From: Cyclina sinensis
Taxonomy: Eukaryota; Mollusca; Bivalvia; Venerida; Veneridae
Length of the DNA: 64,000 nucleotides
Direction of reading: 5' to 3'
Assembly (NCBI GenBank): GCA_012932295.1
Contig: JAAONU010000014.1
Location: 1,116,001-1,180,000, forward strand
In this document: piece after piece, positions 22,651 through 34,741 of the stretch
How positions within the stretch are numbered: position 1 is the first letter of the stretch
How the letters are laid out: each line of letters opens with the position of its first letter
Translations under genes and position numbers: made by a program
The notes under the pieces: model-generated
Seen by the model: only the letters and a program-made list of their open reading frames with translations
The model's database searches: none
Told to the model about the DNA's origin: nothing

Positions 22651-24029
22651 AAAGATCACAGTAAATATATAACAATATATTATTCAGACTGATAATAATC
22701 AACAGTTTATCAGAAAAAATGCTGAGTCTAAAAAATTAATTTTAAGCTTAAGTTCTCATCATAAATAATTCATAGGTAATATGCTACGAGCAAGGTTGTG
22801 AAATGTTTATTTGAAATATCATTTATAGAATAGTGGAATTCACATCAAATTTTCAATCACATTGGAAAGTTATTAAATTTAAGGTAACCAGTCTCTCTGG
22901 ATTATGAAGGCAAATATGGCACAATGACGGCATGGTGCAGAGATAATAGAGCATTACATTCCATTCCAGAGGTTGCTAATTTTGCATTAGCAGAATATAA
23001 GCCTGCCTTGAACAATCCCTTCTCTGGTGCAATGTGAAGTTTAACAGAACTTCATGTGAAGAAATATAAAATCAATTTAAAAAGGAAAAAAAACAACTGA
23101 AATCTGCACAAGACAAAAACATACAATATTCAGAACCTGATAACATCAGACAACCAAACAAGTTGCAGATGGATTTTTTCTTTGAGGATATCATGTCGGA
23201 AAATAACTAAAATTATGTAAATATTTGTGCAATATTACCATGAACCAGTTCTAGATAATGCATTTACATAAAATTATAGAAGAAAATATGACAGAAAGAT
23301 GAAAAGTGGTGATCTGTATACAAATCATAGCCAGGAAGGTACTGCAAATGATACACAAACGCTACTGTGCAAAATATATATAGCACAGATAATCTGAATG
23401 TATGGGGTTGATGCACATTTCCTGTTATTCATAACTGTGCTTCAAAGGTTTGTGACTGGAGTTCATGATTGTGTGGGATGAACTGTTCCTGAACAATTAA
23501 TGAACTGGTGATACAAGAATCATAACTGAAATGTTCATGATCTGCAACTCTTCAAATGAGAGAGGATTATGCAACTACATGAAGCTACATTTCTATACAG
23601 TTTCTCAAAGGCTTTCCTGTGTAGACTAAGTCCTTCTTGTTTAAAAAGGTAGTGAAGGCATTTTTACTCAGTGCAACTGTATATTGACTTGAAGTACAAG
23701 AAGAAACAACCCAAAAGAAAGAAAGACAAACTAAGCTATCTTATGAAATGTCACACTTATACACCAAAGTTTCAAATCACTACACACTCTTAATAATAAT
23801 GTTTTCACAAGTCCAGATAAGCATGAAAGGATCAGCTTTACATCAAAAGTTCATATTATCAGAATTGGCTGAAACTCAGTTTGACACAAGTGATTACTTA
23901 TAGCAAATGTTTCATTACAAGAAATGATTGTTTTACACTTAGACAGGATAGAGCAGAGTATAAGGGTTTGACCCAGAAAATGGTAAATTATCTATTATGG
24001 TGTAATTGAAAGAGAATTTAAGGGAAGGA
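22651..24029. other. Stretch without a supportable gene
   Basis: No exon or element border was seen. A patch at 23430-23540 is rich in TTCATGA, GAACTGTTCCTGAACA and ATGAACTGG, echoing the palindrome at 5021-5036. Confidence 0.4.
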
Positions 24030-26310
24030 GCAACAATTTTAGTATTCAGTCAGATTTAATAGCACCAATGGACTTTCAGAATCATAAATTTTAATAACTG
24101 GGCAGCCAAAACCATAGAACTAATTGACAGTCAGCATTATAGAATTAATGAACAGTAAGTCAGAATCACAGAACTAATTAATGCACAGTTAGTCAGCATC
24201 ATAAAATTAATGGACAGTCAGTCAGACTCACAGAACTAATGGACGGTCAGTCAGACTCACAGAACTAATGGACAGTCAGTCAGCATCATAAAATTAATGG
24301 ACAGTCAGTCAGAATCATAGAACTAATGGACAGTCACTCAGCATCATAAAATTAATGGACAGTCAGTCAGAATCATAGAACTAATGGACAGTCAGTCAGC
24401 ACCATTGAATCAATTGACAGTCAGACAGAATCACAGAACGAATGGACAGTCAGTCAGACTCACAGAACTAATGGACAGTCAGTCAGCATCATAAAACTAC
24501 ATGTCATGGACAGTCAGTCAGCATCAAAGAATTAATGGACAGTCAGTCAGCATCATAGAACTAATGGACACTCAGTCAAAAACATAGAACTACATGTAAT
24601 GGACAGTCAGTCAGCATCATAGAATTAATGGACAGTCAGTCAGAATCATAGAACTAATGGACAGTCACTCAGCATCATAAAATTAATGGACAGTCAGTCA
24701 GAATCATAGAACTAATGGACAGTCAGTCAACACCATTGAATCAATTGACAGTCAGACAGAATCACAGAACTAATGGACAGTCAGACTCACAGAACTAATG
24801 GACAGTCAGTCAGCATCATAAAACTACATGTCATGGACAGTCAGTCAGCATCACAGAATTAATGGACAGTCAGTTTAAATCATAGAACTAATGGACACTC
24901 AGTCAAAAACATAGAACTACATGTAATGGACAGTCAGTCAGCATCATAGAATTAATGGACAGTCAGTCAGAATCATAGAACTAATGGACAGTCACTCAGC
25001 ATCATAAAATTAATGGACAGTCAGTCAGAATCATAGAACTAATGGACAGTCACTCAGCATCATAAAATTAATGGACAGTCAGTCAGAATCATAGAACAAA
25101 TGGACAGTCAGTCAGCACCATTGAATCAATTGACAGTCAGACAGAATCATAGAACTAATGGACAGTCAGTCAGACTCACAGAACTAATGGACAGTCAGTC
25201 AGCATCATAAAACTACATGTCATCGACAGTCAGACAGAATCACAGAACTAATGGACAGTCAGTCAGACTCACAGAACTAATGGACAGTCAGTCAGCATCA
25301 TAAAACTACATGTCATGGACAGTCAGTCAGCATCAAAGAATTAATGGACAGTCAGTTTGAATCATAGAACTAATGGACACTCAGTCAAAAACATAGAACT
25401 ACATGTAATGGACAGTCAGTCAGCATCATAGAATTAATGGACAGTCAGTTTGAATCATAGAACTAATGGACACTCAGTCAAAAACATAGAACTACATGTA
25501 ATGGACAGTCAGTCAGCATCATAGAATTAATGGACAGTCAGTCAGAATCATAGAACTAATGGACAGTCACTCAGCATCATAAAATTAATGGACAGTCAGT
25601 CAGAATCATAGAACTAATGGCCAGTCAGTCAGCACCATAAAATCAATGGACAGTCAGTTAGAATCATAGAACTAATGGACAGTCAGTCAGCACCATTGAA
25701 TCAATGGACAGTCAGTTAGAATCATAGAACTAATGGACAGTCAGTCAGCACCATTGAATCAATGGACAGTCAGTTAGAATCATAGAACTAATGGACAGTC
25801 AGTTAAAATCACAGAACTAATTGACAGTCAGTTAGAATCACAGAACTAATGGACAGTCAGTTAGAATCATAGAACTAATGGACAGTCAGTTAAAATCACA
25901 GAACTAATTGACAGTCAGTTAGAATCACAGAACTAATGGACAGTCAGTTAGCATCATAGAACTACATGTAATGGACAGTCAGTCAGAATCACAGAACTAA
26001 TGGACAGTTAGTCAGACTCACAGATCTAATGGACAGTCAGTCAGCATCATAAAACTACATGTCATGGACAGTCAGTCAGCATCACAGAATTAATGGACAG
26101 CCAGTCAGCATCACAGAACCAACGGACAGTCAGTCAGCATCACAGAATTAATGGACAGCCAGTCAGCATCACAGAACTAAAGAACAGTCAGTCAGCATCA
26201 CAGAATTAATGGACAGTCAGTCAGCATCACAGAATTAATGGACAGTCAGTCAGCATCACAGAACTAACGGACAGTCAGTCAGAATCATAGATCTAATAGA
26301 CAGCATCTTT
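24030..26310. repeat. 2.3-kb minisatellite, 29-bp unit with higher-order structure
   Basis: The unit is AATGGACAGTCAGTCAGCAT followed by CATAGAACT, about 78 copies. The last bases alternate between ATAGAACT, ATAAAATT, ACAGAATT and TTGAATC variants. A longer variant with CTACATGTAATGG or CTACATGTCATGG recurs (about 24500, 24590, 24825, 24910, 25215, 25300, 25390, 25490, 25960, 26050). Blocks of several variants repeat in the same order, so the array grew by duplication of multi-unit segments. The AGTCAGTC core resembles the ACTG microsatellite of the Helentron-like elements. Confidence 0.9.
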
Positions 26311-28424
26311 TGTAGTATAGTTATAATACTTCTATATACTTCTCATAGTCTGTTAGTATTAAAGAACTAATGGATAGACAGAATAATAGAATCAGAATAA
26401 CCCTTGTGCAATAAATATTGACAGCTATTTAATCAACTGAATGATGACAATTACAGCAAAGCTTTAACATTTAGCCTTTTCACTGTGGCTTTGGTAAACT
26501 CTTTGTATGTAAGAAGGAAGAACTTTGTGACAAGACCTTAACCAACACCTTTATTTTTCTTGTTTAGCTTCCTGTAACAACACACTACCTAATTCACATT
26601 CACTTTATAAAGTTATTCATTATTTTGGAATGGGCACAAAACAGCTAAATTTCTAAAATTACAACCTTAAACATATGTAGACACAGAACTTGCATTTCTG
26701 TCATGTTCAGTATTACAGGCATGATGTAAACAACACATTCTTTCAAACTCACAAATGTTGTATTAAGCCAATTTTCTTGCCAACTTATTATCTTTGGAAA
26801 TAATTCAGGATCAGATGGGATCCATTATTCTATCATAGAATGAAACTGACATGTTTTAAAACCCAAGAGGGTACAAAAGTGAATGATACAATAAAGTTTT
26901 TTTGTTTTTTTTAACAACTTCAAAAGATGAAGTCAAATTATGTTTCACAACATTAACATGACTAGGAAATTGTTTGGCACATGTTTGATTATTTTTAATA
27001 CCAGCTATCACTTTTGTCCAAATAAATTCTGCTAGAGATTTTATCTACCTGTACAAAGATCATGCTTATCCATTCTATAAATTAAATGAAGCCACCCATG
27101 AGTTCACTTCAAAACTGTGTTGTTTTGTGAGTTTCATTTTAATGAAAAAAAATTGTTTGGTTATACTTTTATAAACAATCCCTTTTTAGTTGACTAACAA
27201 TTTATACTATTTTGCACACTTACTTGGTTGGCTAGCAACAAGAAGTAATGTGCAAGTTCATAATTTGACTCTGACCTTGACTCTTATATCTGACCTTGAA
27301 AGTTAATGGTCATGTGACTAAACCTGCAGCAGATACTTCTCCTGATCTTGCTTTCACAGTGTAAATGAAGAAAACATCTTAAATGACAAAAATAACCAAG
27401 GATTCACAAATCAACTTTCTTATGACCTTGTACAGACAGATGAAAAATTAGTTCTATCCTGTCTGGTGTTGGAGACAAAAATACAGAAGGAAATACATCA
27501 GTTATACTACTGGGTATTCACATTTCATAACAACATCCATCAAAAAGGGAAGTCTTTATGAAAGCTGGCAACTTATTCCATAGTCTAAATTTGTTTAGAT
27601 GACAACATACCTGAAGTTTATGGAAATAAATGCATAATAAGTAGGATATTATTAAGACCTATTTCTTCCAAGCTGATTGTAACTATGTCAAAAAGTTTAC
27701 AAAGGAACTGTTCTAATCGAAATAATTCAGTGACAGATTTAAACAAAAAATTAATTGTTTTAGTGCATTTTCTGTTCTTTGTTATGAAACGTGCTGAGCA
27801 AAATGCTATCAACTCTTTAATAGAGGAACCCAAGGAGGATCTAGGTTCATTTGGTGTGAAACCCCTGTTTATATTCATTGAAAGCAAATTTTAATCAGCA
27901 AATGACTGGATTCTCTATGTTACTTTCTAGAAAAAGAAGCCTCTCAAATTTTACTTGGAACTGTTGTTAAATTACAGAGAATTTTAACAGATATCTGCTT
28001 CAGAGACTTGATATATTCATTGATTCAGATTATTTCCGTTTTTTGTATTATAATCAATATACTGCATTGCGCAATGTGCAAATTTCAATGCACACACTAA
28101 GCAAATGCAAAAGCTTGCCATCAACGTATGTACAGAGACTGAGGAAACATAAAAATGACACCTTATTCTATAGAAAGGAAAGAAAAAATCTCAACAGAAG
28201 CCAACAACAGTCAACAGTAACGTAAATGAGTGTGCTTATCTCACAGATTTTGTGTTTCATGAGTGGTCAATGATCTCATTGCCCCAGGGAGGGGGCAGTT
28301 GGCTGACCCAAGAGAATTTAACATTCTTCCTTTTTTGGAGTCTAAATCCTACCTACCTAAATTTCTCAAATGGACTTGTACATCATCAATTTAGGCTCAT
28401 TCATCATTTATTGGGGTTTTGTTT
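26311..28424. other. Stretch without a supportable gene
   Basis: A minus-strand frame of 89 codons (27618-27887) and a plus-strand frame of 69 codons (27685-27894) overlap on opposite strands. A minus-strand donor-like CTTCAG|GTATGT lies at 27611, but no good acceptor pairs with it. Neither frame is recognised. The rest is plain AT-rich DNA. Confidence 0.35.
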
Positions 28425-28535
28425 CCTGAACAGTGCAGATTATGACCTCCATCTACAGATGTATACAAGTTGATCATGATCTGCACTGATCACACATGGG
28501 CAAAAACACACAGACGGGAGGGTTTACTTAAAATT
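28425..28535. mobile_element. Degenerate relative of the palindromic TTAA MITE
   Basis: GAACAGTGCAGAT, a folded middle, GATCTGCACTGATC, CACATG and GGGAGGGTTTACTTAA follow the right half of the MITE at 16824-17057 in order (CCAGTGCAGATC, GATCTACACTGGTC, CACATG, GGAGTAAAGGGTTAA). The left half is not recognisable. Confidence 0.5.
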
Positions 28536-30959
28536 TGCTATCTGTATAAGGGAAGTAACTTCTGCAAAGCTATTTGCTTGCATTTCTTTCACAGTTAAAG
28601 ATCTTTAAACTGGACACAATCTAGACAACATCACATTCTGCAAAAAATGACAAATCCATCCAAAAGCTGTAAGTAAAGAAATAAAGAAATACATTGTCAT
28701 GTCAGAAGTTCATATTGCTCTTTTTGCATTTAAAGAAACAAAACAAAACAAAAACAACAAAAACATAAAGCAAGAGAAATGAGAAATCTGACTAATGAAA
28801 AGTGAATTCTTAGAAATAAGAATCTAAGTAAAACTTGTATCAAAAACAATAAATGTTGGGAGGAAGAAACAAGAAATGTGTTTATTTGAATTGGCAATAG
28901 ATTATTTTTTCATAGAACTGCATTTTTTTATTGTTATGCAGCAATACCTACCGAAAATATATGCAGAGAATGCTTTTGTAGTTTACAGTTACTTCCTGTG
29001 AGTGCAATTTGTTTGAACAAGTTTCAACTGTATAAGCTCTTGGATCAACCTTCTATAATCAAACATCAATAGATTATCTAGGAGCCAAGTAAACAGAAAA
29101 ATTTCCTTAAGTGATGTATAGCTATATTTCATCACTGGGACAATGGTAAAGATAGCGGAAGAGAATTTTCTTTGACATAAATGACATTGGTGTATAAACC
29201 ATGGGCAAAATGAACCATTCAGCAATCAACAAAAGAGATGAATATCTTGTAAGGACAGTCTGCAGAGAAGAGTGAAGGAATATGTGTTACAATCAAAATA
29301 TTTTCTAGGGATGATCAACTAATTATATTTACTAATATTTGCCATATTTTGTTCCTGAAATTTTATTTTGTTCTGCTGCACTGCAGTAAGTTTATTGATA
29401 CTTTACATGGGTAAATCAAGGTCAGTTATTTGAACAATTTTAGTCAGTTGAAAAAAAAAATGAATGAATAAATTTGAGCTGGTTGGTGTTCATATGAACA
29501 TAGGAATACAACTGAATTGGTCTGAGGGCCAGAGGGTGTCCTCAAAGGAATACAATTAAATTGGTCCGAGGGCCAGAGGGTGTCCTCAAAATTACACAGG
29601 AAGTTATGTGCAGTATATTTTAAAAGCTCCAAAAAATATCTATGAGCCATTACATCAGTTTTCTTAATTTTACAGTATATTTAGCACATTTTCAGAGTAC
29701 TGTTAGGTATCCAGTGCTTCTGGGGGAGTAGGGGCATGAACATAGGTTGTGACTGAGCCTCAATGCTGACTGTGTTTGCTCACTTTATTTAACTTTATCA
29801 ACTTTATTTACTTGGAGAATTAAGCGTAAAGTTAAATATATTAGATGAATTTTTAAACCAAGATGTTTCCAATGATGTTTAGACCCTTTTCCCTATTTTT
29901 GCACATAACAAGTACCAATGTCCAAAAAGAAATTTAAACTTGAGATAATAAAACTTGGCCCAGGACGTCATTTTTCAAAGCTAAAAATTCCCATTGTAGT
30001 TTATATCACATACAGCATTTCCTTTGCATGACTGAAGCAAACTTATATTTCATAAGACCAGATGTCAATAAACACAGCACAAACAGACAGATGTCAAAGA
30101 CAGTGGTAAAAATGAGAAAAATGTGCTTTTCTTTTTTCTTGCATAATGTCTCTTTGCACAGTGACCCCTGCAGATGATCTTATGATGAAATGAAACATTT
30201 GCTGTTTACGCAAAATGAAAATACAATGTAAACTGAACGTTTATTGTGAAGGTCAAGTCAAGGGGACATAATTCTGTGAAAAAACAGCAATTACATGGTA
30301 GCAAGTATCTGCAGTTAAGCCTATTTTGAAACCCACGGCTGTCGCAAGGAAAAAATTTCATTAGTAGCAGTTAAAAGAGAAACATGGCATGCATAATAAA
30401 TTATTCTCAATTTATCTCTGTTCCGAGCAAAAAGTACTGAAGTTTTCCTAGTACTTCATAAATTGTTTTATCGGGCTTCAACTGTACATTAATAAACAAA
30501 CCCCCAAAACTGGCCCAGATTTTGTAATAGCTTTTTGCTTCAACGTACAGAAAAATCACAGCTCCATAAAACTAACAAATGCCTTTTTTCTTTGCGTCTT
30601 TACTCCCTGTAGACAGCAGATATTCAATGCACACACAAATTAAAGCTGTGCTAATCATTTCATTCATTGCTGCTTCTAAATTAGGTTAAACCATGCATAT
30701 AATACAGCCATAGGTCCTTGGAGACTTTTATGAAAAAAATCCCTCACTACTCTCTTTCTCACAGCTAGAAAAATATTCTTGCAGTGTAATTTCCTAGATG
30801 TTTGATTTGGCTTTTAGGAGAAACAAACACAGTGAAACAAAATCAGTCTCTGCCAGAGGCTAACTCACTACCACATCAGTGACTATGGCCCCTTTTAAGC
30901 AGTCATGGACTGCTGTCTTATGCTAAGAAGAGGTGTTTCCCTTTTTTAGCTGAACAAAA
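28536..30959. other. Stretch without a supportable gene, with a 44-bp duplication
   Basis: There is no supportable gene. The only clear structure is the 44-bp tandem duplication at 29503-29590. A strong acceptor-like CTCTTTGCACAG ends at 30161 and is followed by only nine open codons and a stop. Confidence 0.35.
29503..29590. repeat. 44-bp tandem duplication
   Basis: Two copies of GGAATACAACTGAATTGGTC plus TGAGGGCCAGAGGGTGTCCTCAAA differ by only a few bases, so the duplication is recent. Confidence 0.9.
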
Positions 30960-31560
30960 GAGTGACATTCTGGGCTATCATATGCTGAACTGATTTTTCT
31001 GGTGTGAAAGATGACATACTGTCCAGAGATGTGCTGTGCTAAGCTGTCCTTCACTGATAGGGTTTGTATGTCATAACAGTGGTGTACAAAGTTGTGCTGT
31101 TCTAAGGTGTCCTATGCTGAAATCAGCTGTGTCCAAATGCTGAGCTGTCATGAGTTGTGCTGTGCTGTGCTGGGCTGTGTTGTCTTTCACTGAAATCAGG
31201 TGTGTCCTAATGCTGAGCTGTCATATGAGTTGCGCTGTGCTGTGCTGAGCTGTGTTGTCTTTCACTGAGATCAGCTGAGTCCCAAGAATGAGATACCGAG
31301 CAGCCAAGCATTGTGCTGTGCTGAGCTGTCCTTAGCTGAGCTGTCATATATTGAGATCAGCAGTGTTACAACATTGCAATGTTTTAACATGCTGAGCTGT
31401 CCTGTGATCATCTTCTGCTTTTTGAGTTGTCCTTTCCTGAGAGCTGTATGGCAAACAGTGCTATGCAGAAATGCTATCAGCTGAGCTTTCCTGCACAGAT
31501 GTGCCATTCTGTGCTGATATACACTAAAGTACAGTGTTAAGCTGAGCTGTGTCTTACTAT
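30960..31560. repeat. GAGCTGT/GCTGTG-rich degenerate repeat
   Basis: Words of the type TGCTGAGCTGTC and GTGCTGTGCTG recur throughout. A clearer 73-bp unit (TGAGCTGTCAT..GTGTTGTCTTTCACTGA) is tandemly repeated at 31141 and 31214. A minus-strand 136-codon frame (31271-31681) overlaps the repeat and is not convincing as a gene. Confidence 0.75.
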
Positions 31561-31756
31561 AAAGCAATTTAAAATGACATAGTATGTGGCATAAGGTACT
31601 GTTATTATGCCATGCTACTTTTCTTAGAGATGAAAAAAGGTTTTCCCATAAAAGAAAAGTAGCTATTGAAGAGGGTGCCAAGTGATGTGATCAACTGTAG
31701 CCATCACAAACGAAAATTTAATCCAGACTCATCATTTCTTTACAATTAATTGTTAA

Positions 31757-32042
31757 AGCGACTTACTCACAGATGGGTTGATGATGCATAAAAAAATGTT
31801 TGTACATATAAAAATTCTGGTTGTAGTTGTAAAGAACATATCTAAACAAAGTTACTGTCTCAGTTTTTGTTACAGAAACATGTTTTTTACACTTTTATCA
31901 GTCAAAAATTTACCCCAATAATTACAAGGTTGAAACTTTGTTTATATTGTTAATTTTGACATTTCCGAAGAACAATCCTCATTGGCTCAGTGGTCTAGGT
32001 CGCTCAAAAAAATGTTAAGCTAAATTCTGTGAATCAGTCACT
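31757..32042. mobile_element. 286-bp TTAA-flanked MITE
   Basis: TTAA stands at 31753-31756 and 32043-32046. The terminal inverted repeats are AGCGACTTACTCACAGA (left) and AGTGACTGATTCACAGA (right end, read inward), 13 of 17 bases matching. It is non-coding. The interior near the right end has TTGGCTCAGTGGTCTAGG, which looks like a tRNA A box but lacks a B box. The target site suits piggyBac or Kolobok. Confidence 0.65.
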
Positions 32043-33359
32043 TTAAAACTATTCTAAGTAAGTAACAGAGCTTCTGTGAAGACAAACAAGGTGACTGACT
32101 TTGGACAAAATTGACATATGTCTGTTTTTCTGTGCAGCTGAAAGTGTTGATCAAAAGTTTTATGTTTTCATAGAGTATAGCATTCTCAATAAAGAAAGAG
32201 TTCCTGGCATTCAGAGACATAAAAAGCAATATGCTAAAGTGTCCAATCTAAGCAAGACAAAATATTAACATTGTGATTACATGCCAGATCATTAATTACT
32301 ACCCTGATGTGAAATCATTTAGCTTTACCAGACAGTAAGTGTCAACAATGTGTAAAACCAGACATTTCTATGACTGAGAGGTTGAATGATTGTCTGATCC
32401 AAGATTATCTACAGTCGAAAAAAAAAACCTACAGAAGCTATTTTCTTTAGCTCATGTTTTCTCTTTAAAGCTCTGTTGTTGTTGTTTTGGAGTATAAGAA
32501 TTCAGGCAAGAATGAGCTGGTGTGGCAGGTATGGTAAAAATACTTCTTCATTGTGCAACATTTCAGAAAGAAACAAAACTATTTTTACACTGCTGCCCAG
32601 AGCATTTTAGAACTGAGTCCCACTGTGTTCATTTAACAGTCTAAACTCCGGGAAACTGCACAACTTCCAGAGGATATTTAATCTTCTTAACGAAAGGAGA
32701 CATTCTTGCATTCATAAATTCCATTGACTCTCATCATATGTCAGAAATTAATTGTATTTCAGGAAACAGGCATCAGCATAAGACATTTTGGAAAATCTAC
32801 GTTTGCTAAATTCTTTATTTTTTAAATACAATAGTTTAGTCATGACAAAATTATGTTTAATATGAAAAGTTTAACGCTGCTTTTTATTATGGCAAATTTA
32901 AAGTACAAATTCTGTGAACGACATCTTGGATATTCACACTCTAATTTTACAAGAATTTAATGTGACTGACAGTAATCTAAGATATAATCCAATCAATGCC
33001 CCTCCATCCTCCATACAAAAGCCACTATTCTGGATCTTATTTATGATTGCTTCTTTTGCACAATCACTGATCAGATTTTTTATCTAACAACATGTCAAGT
33101 TGATATAATTTCTCCATCTTAATACGTCTCCTTTAGAAAATTGGAGTTAAAAGTACCAGTCTAATGACCTTAATTCTGTTTTCCTGCCTAATCAAGATTG
33201 CTTTGTTGTTGTTCTTCTTAAATGTATAAAATTCGATATAACACTGTTGAATAAATAAAAAGACCTACTGACACCAATCTGTCTTTCACACAGGAAAATT
33301 TCACCTTTGGAAGTGTCCAGTATTGCATTATGTTCCAAAATACCCAAACTATGATGTGT
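32043..33359. other. Stretch without a supportable feature
   Basis: AT-rich sequence with no gene, array or element border that I can support. Confidence 0.4.
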
Positions 33360-33787
33360 TCAAATGAACAATTCCAACTATTAGTTTTCAAGTTATGATC
33401 CGGACAAGGAAAAGCAAGAAAGGGCAATAACTCTGCAAATAGTGAAGATAGAGTTAAAGCTCTTGTATACACTGCACTTCCTCTCATTGTGCTTGACCAT
33501 TGTATGAAGTTGCATTAAATTCCAACCATTAGTTTTCAAGTTATGTTCTGGACAAGGAAAACCAATAAAGGGCAATAACTCTGCAAATAGTGAAGATGGA
33601 GTTATGATTCTTGAACACTTGCACTTCCCCTCATTGTGTTTGACCACTGTTGTTGCATTGAATTCCAACCATTAGTTTTCAAGTTATACTCCAGACAAAG
33701 AAATTGCAACTGACGGACTGACTGCCTGACCAACGAACCATTGGGTGACTCCTATATACCCCCCACAAACTTCGTTTCGGGGTATAA
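33360..33787 (+). mobile_element. Helentron-like element 3' part, TATACCCC hairpin family
   Basis: Core units of about 145 bp share ATTAGTTTTCAAGTTAT (33381, 33529, 33672), GGGCAATAACTCTGCAAATA and CACTTCC.CTCATTGTG. They are followed by GACGGACTGACTGCCTGAC and a terminal hairpin TATACCCC (33755-33762) / GGGGTATA (33779-33786), after which the next element starts at once. Confidence 0.7.
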
Positions 33788-34741
33788 CAAGAACAGTCAT
33801 TGAAGATGACAAATACCCCTGCAACTGCACATTGATTCAGCAACAGAAGCAAATCTGAGTTCAAGGGCAATAATTGTGCCTGGCTAGGTATGCATCTGAA
33901 ATATGTTTTTCAAATCTTCACTGCCTAATTACTATCTCTGCCAAGTGTCAATTCCATTGGTTGAAAAATGAAACAGTAGTTTGTGCCACAAGGTATATAT
34001 CAATCAAAAATGAGCAATAACTCTGCATTGTCTACATGGATTTGCATAAAAAAAATGTTATCCACATCTACATTGCCTGGTGACCATTTCTGCCAAGTTT
34101 CATTTCAACTGGTTGAAAACTGAAGGAGGATTTTGTGACACAAGGTACATAATTTACAAACATGGGAAAAAGTATAAGTTCAAGGGGCAATAACTCTGTG
34201 ATGCCTTCATGGATATGCATCAAAAATATGTCTTGCACATCTACATTGCCTTAAGTGACCATTCCTGAAAAGTTTCATTTCAATCACTTGAAAACTGAAG
34301 GAGGATTTTGTGACACAAGGTAAAAATGTCAAACATGACAAAAGTATAAGTTCAAGGTGCAATAACTCTGCAATGCCTGCATGGATATGCATCAAACATA
34401 TGTCTTGCACAGTTACATTGCCTAGTGCACATTCCTGAAAAGTTTCATTTCAATCGGTTGAAAACTGAAGGAGTTCATGATGCAAGGTAAAAATGTCAAA
34501 GGTGACAGAAGTAGAAGTTCAAGTCGCAATAACTCTGCAACGCCGGCATGGATATGCATAAAATATATGTCTTGCACATCTACATTACCTACTGACCATT
34601 CCTGCCATGTTTCATTTCAATCAGTTGAAAACTGAAGGAGGAGTTATCGATGCAAGGTAAAGATGTCTAACATGACAGATTGACCGACCGACAGGGTGAT
34701 TCCAGTTTATACCCCTGCAAACTTTGTTTACGAGGGTATAA
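33788..34741 (+). mobile_element. Helentron-like element, TATACCC hairpin family, ~170-bp cores
   Basis: It begins CAAGAACAGTCATTGAAGAT directly after the previous element. Four core units carry GCAATAACTCTG at 34014, 34187, 34359 and 34526, each with 'TGGATATGCAT' and 'GTTTCATTTCAA..GGTTGAAAACTG'. Then come GACCGACCGACAGGG and the terminal hairpin TATACCC/GGGTATA (about 34709-34740) with A's. Its last 300 bp are part of the 1,937-bp triplicated unit. Confidence 0.75.

Noticed and set aside
24030..26310. CRISPR-like array
   Set aside because: It has 29-bp units without unique spacers and lies in a eukaryotic setting; it is a minisatellite.
27618..27887. 89-codon minus frame ending near a strong donor-like CTTCAG|GTATGT
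   Set aside because: The frame stops just before the donor, no usable acceptor was found, and an opposite-strand frame covers the same DNA.
31271..31681. 136-codon minus-strand frame
   Set aside because: It overlaps the GCTGTG-rich degenerate repeat, and composition follows the repeat.
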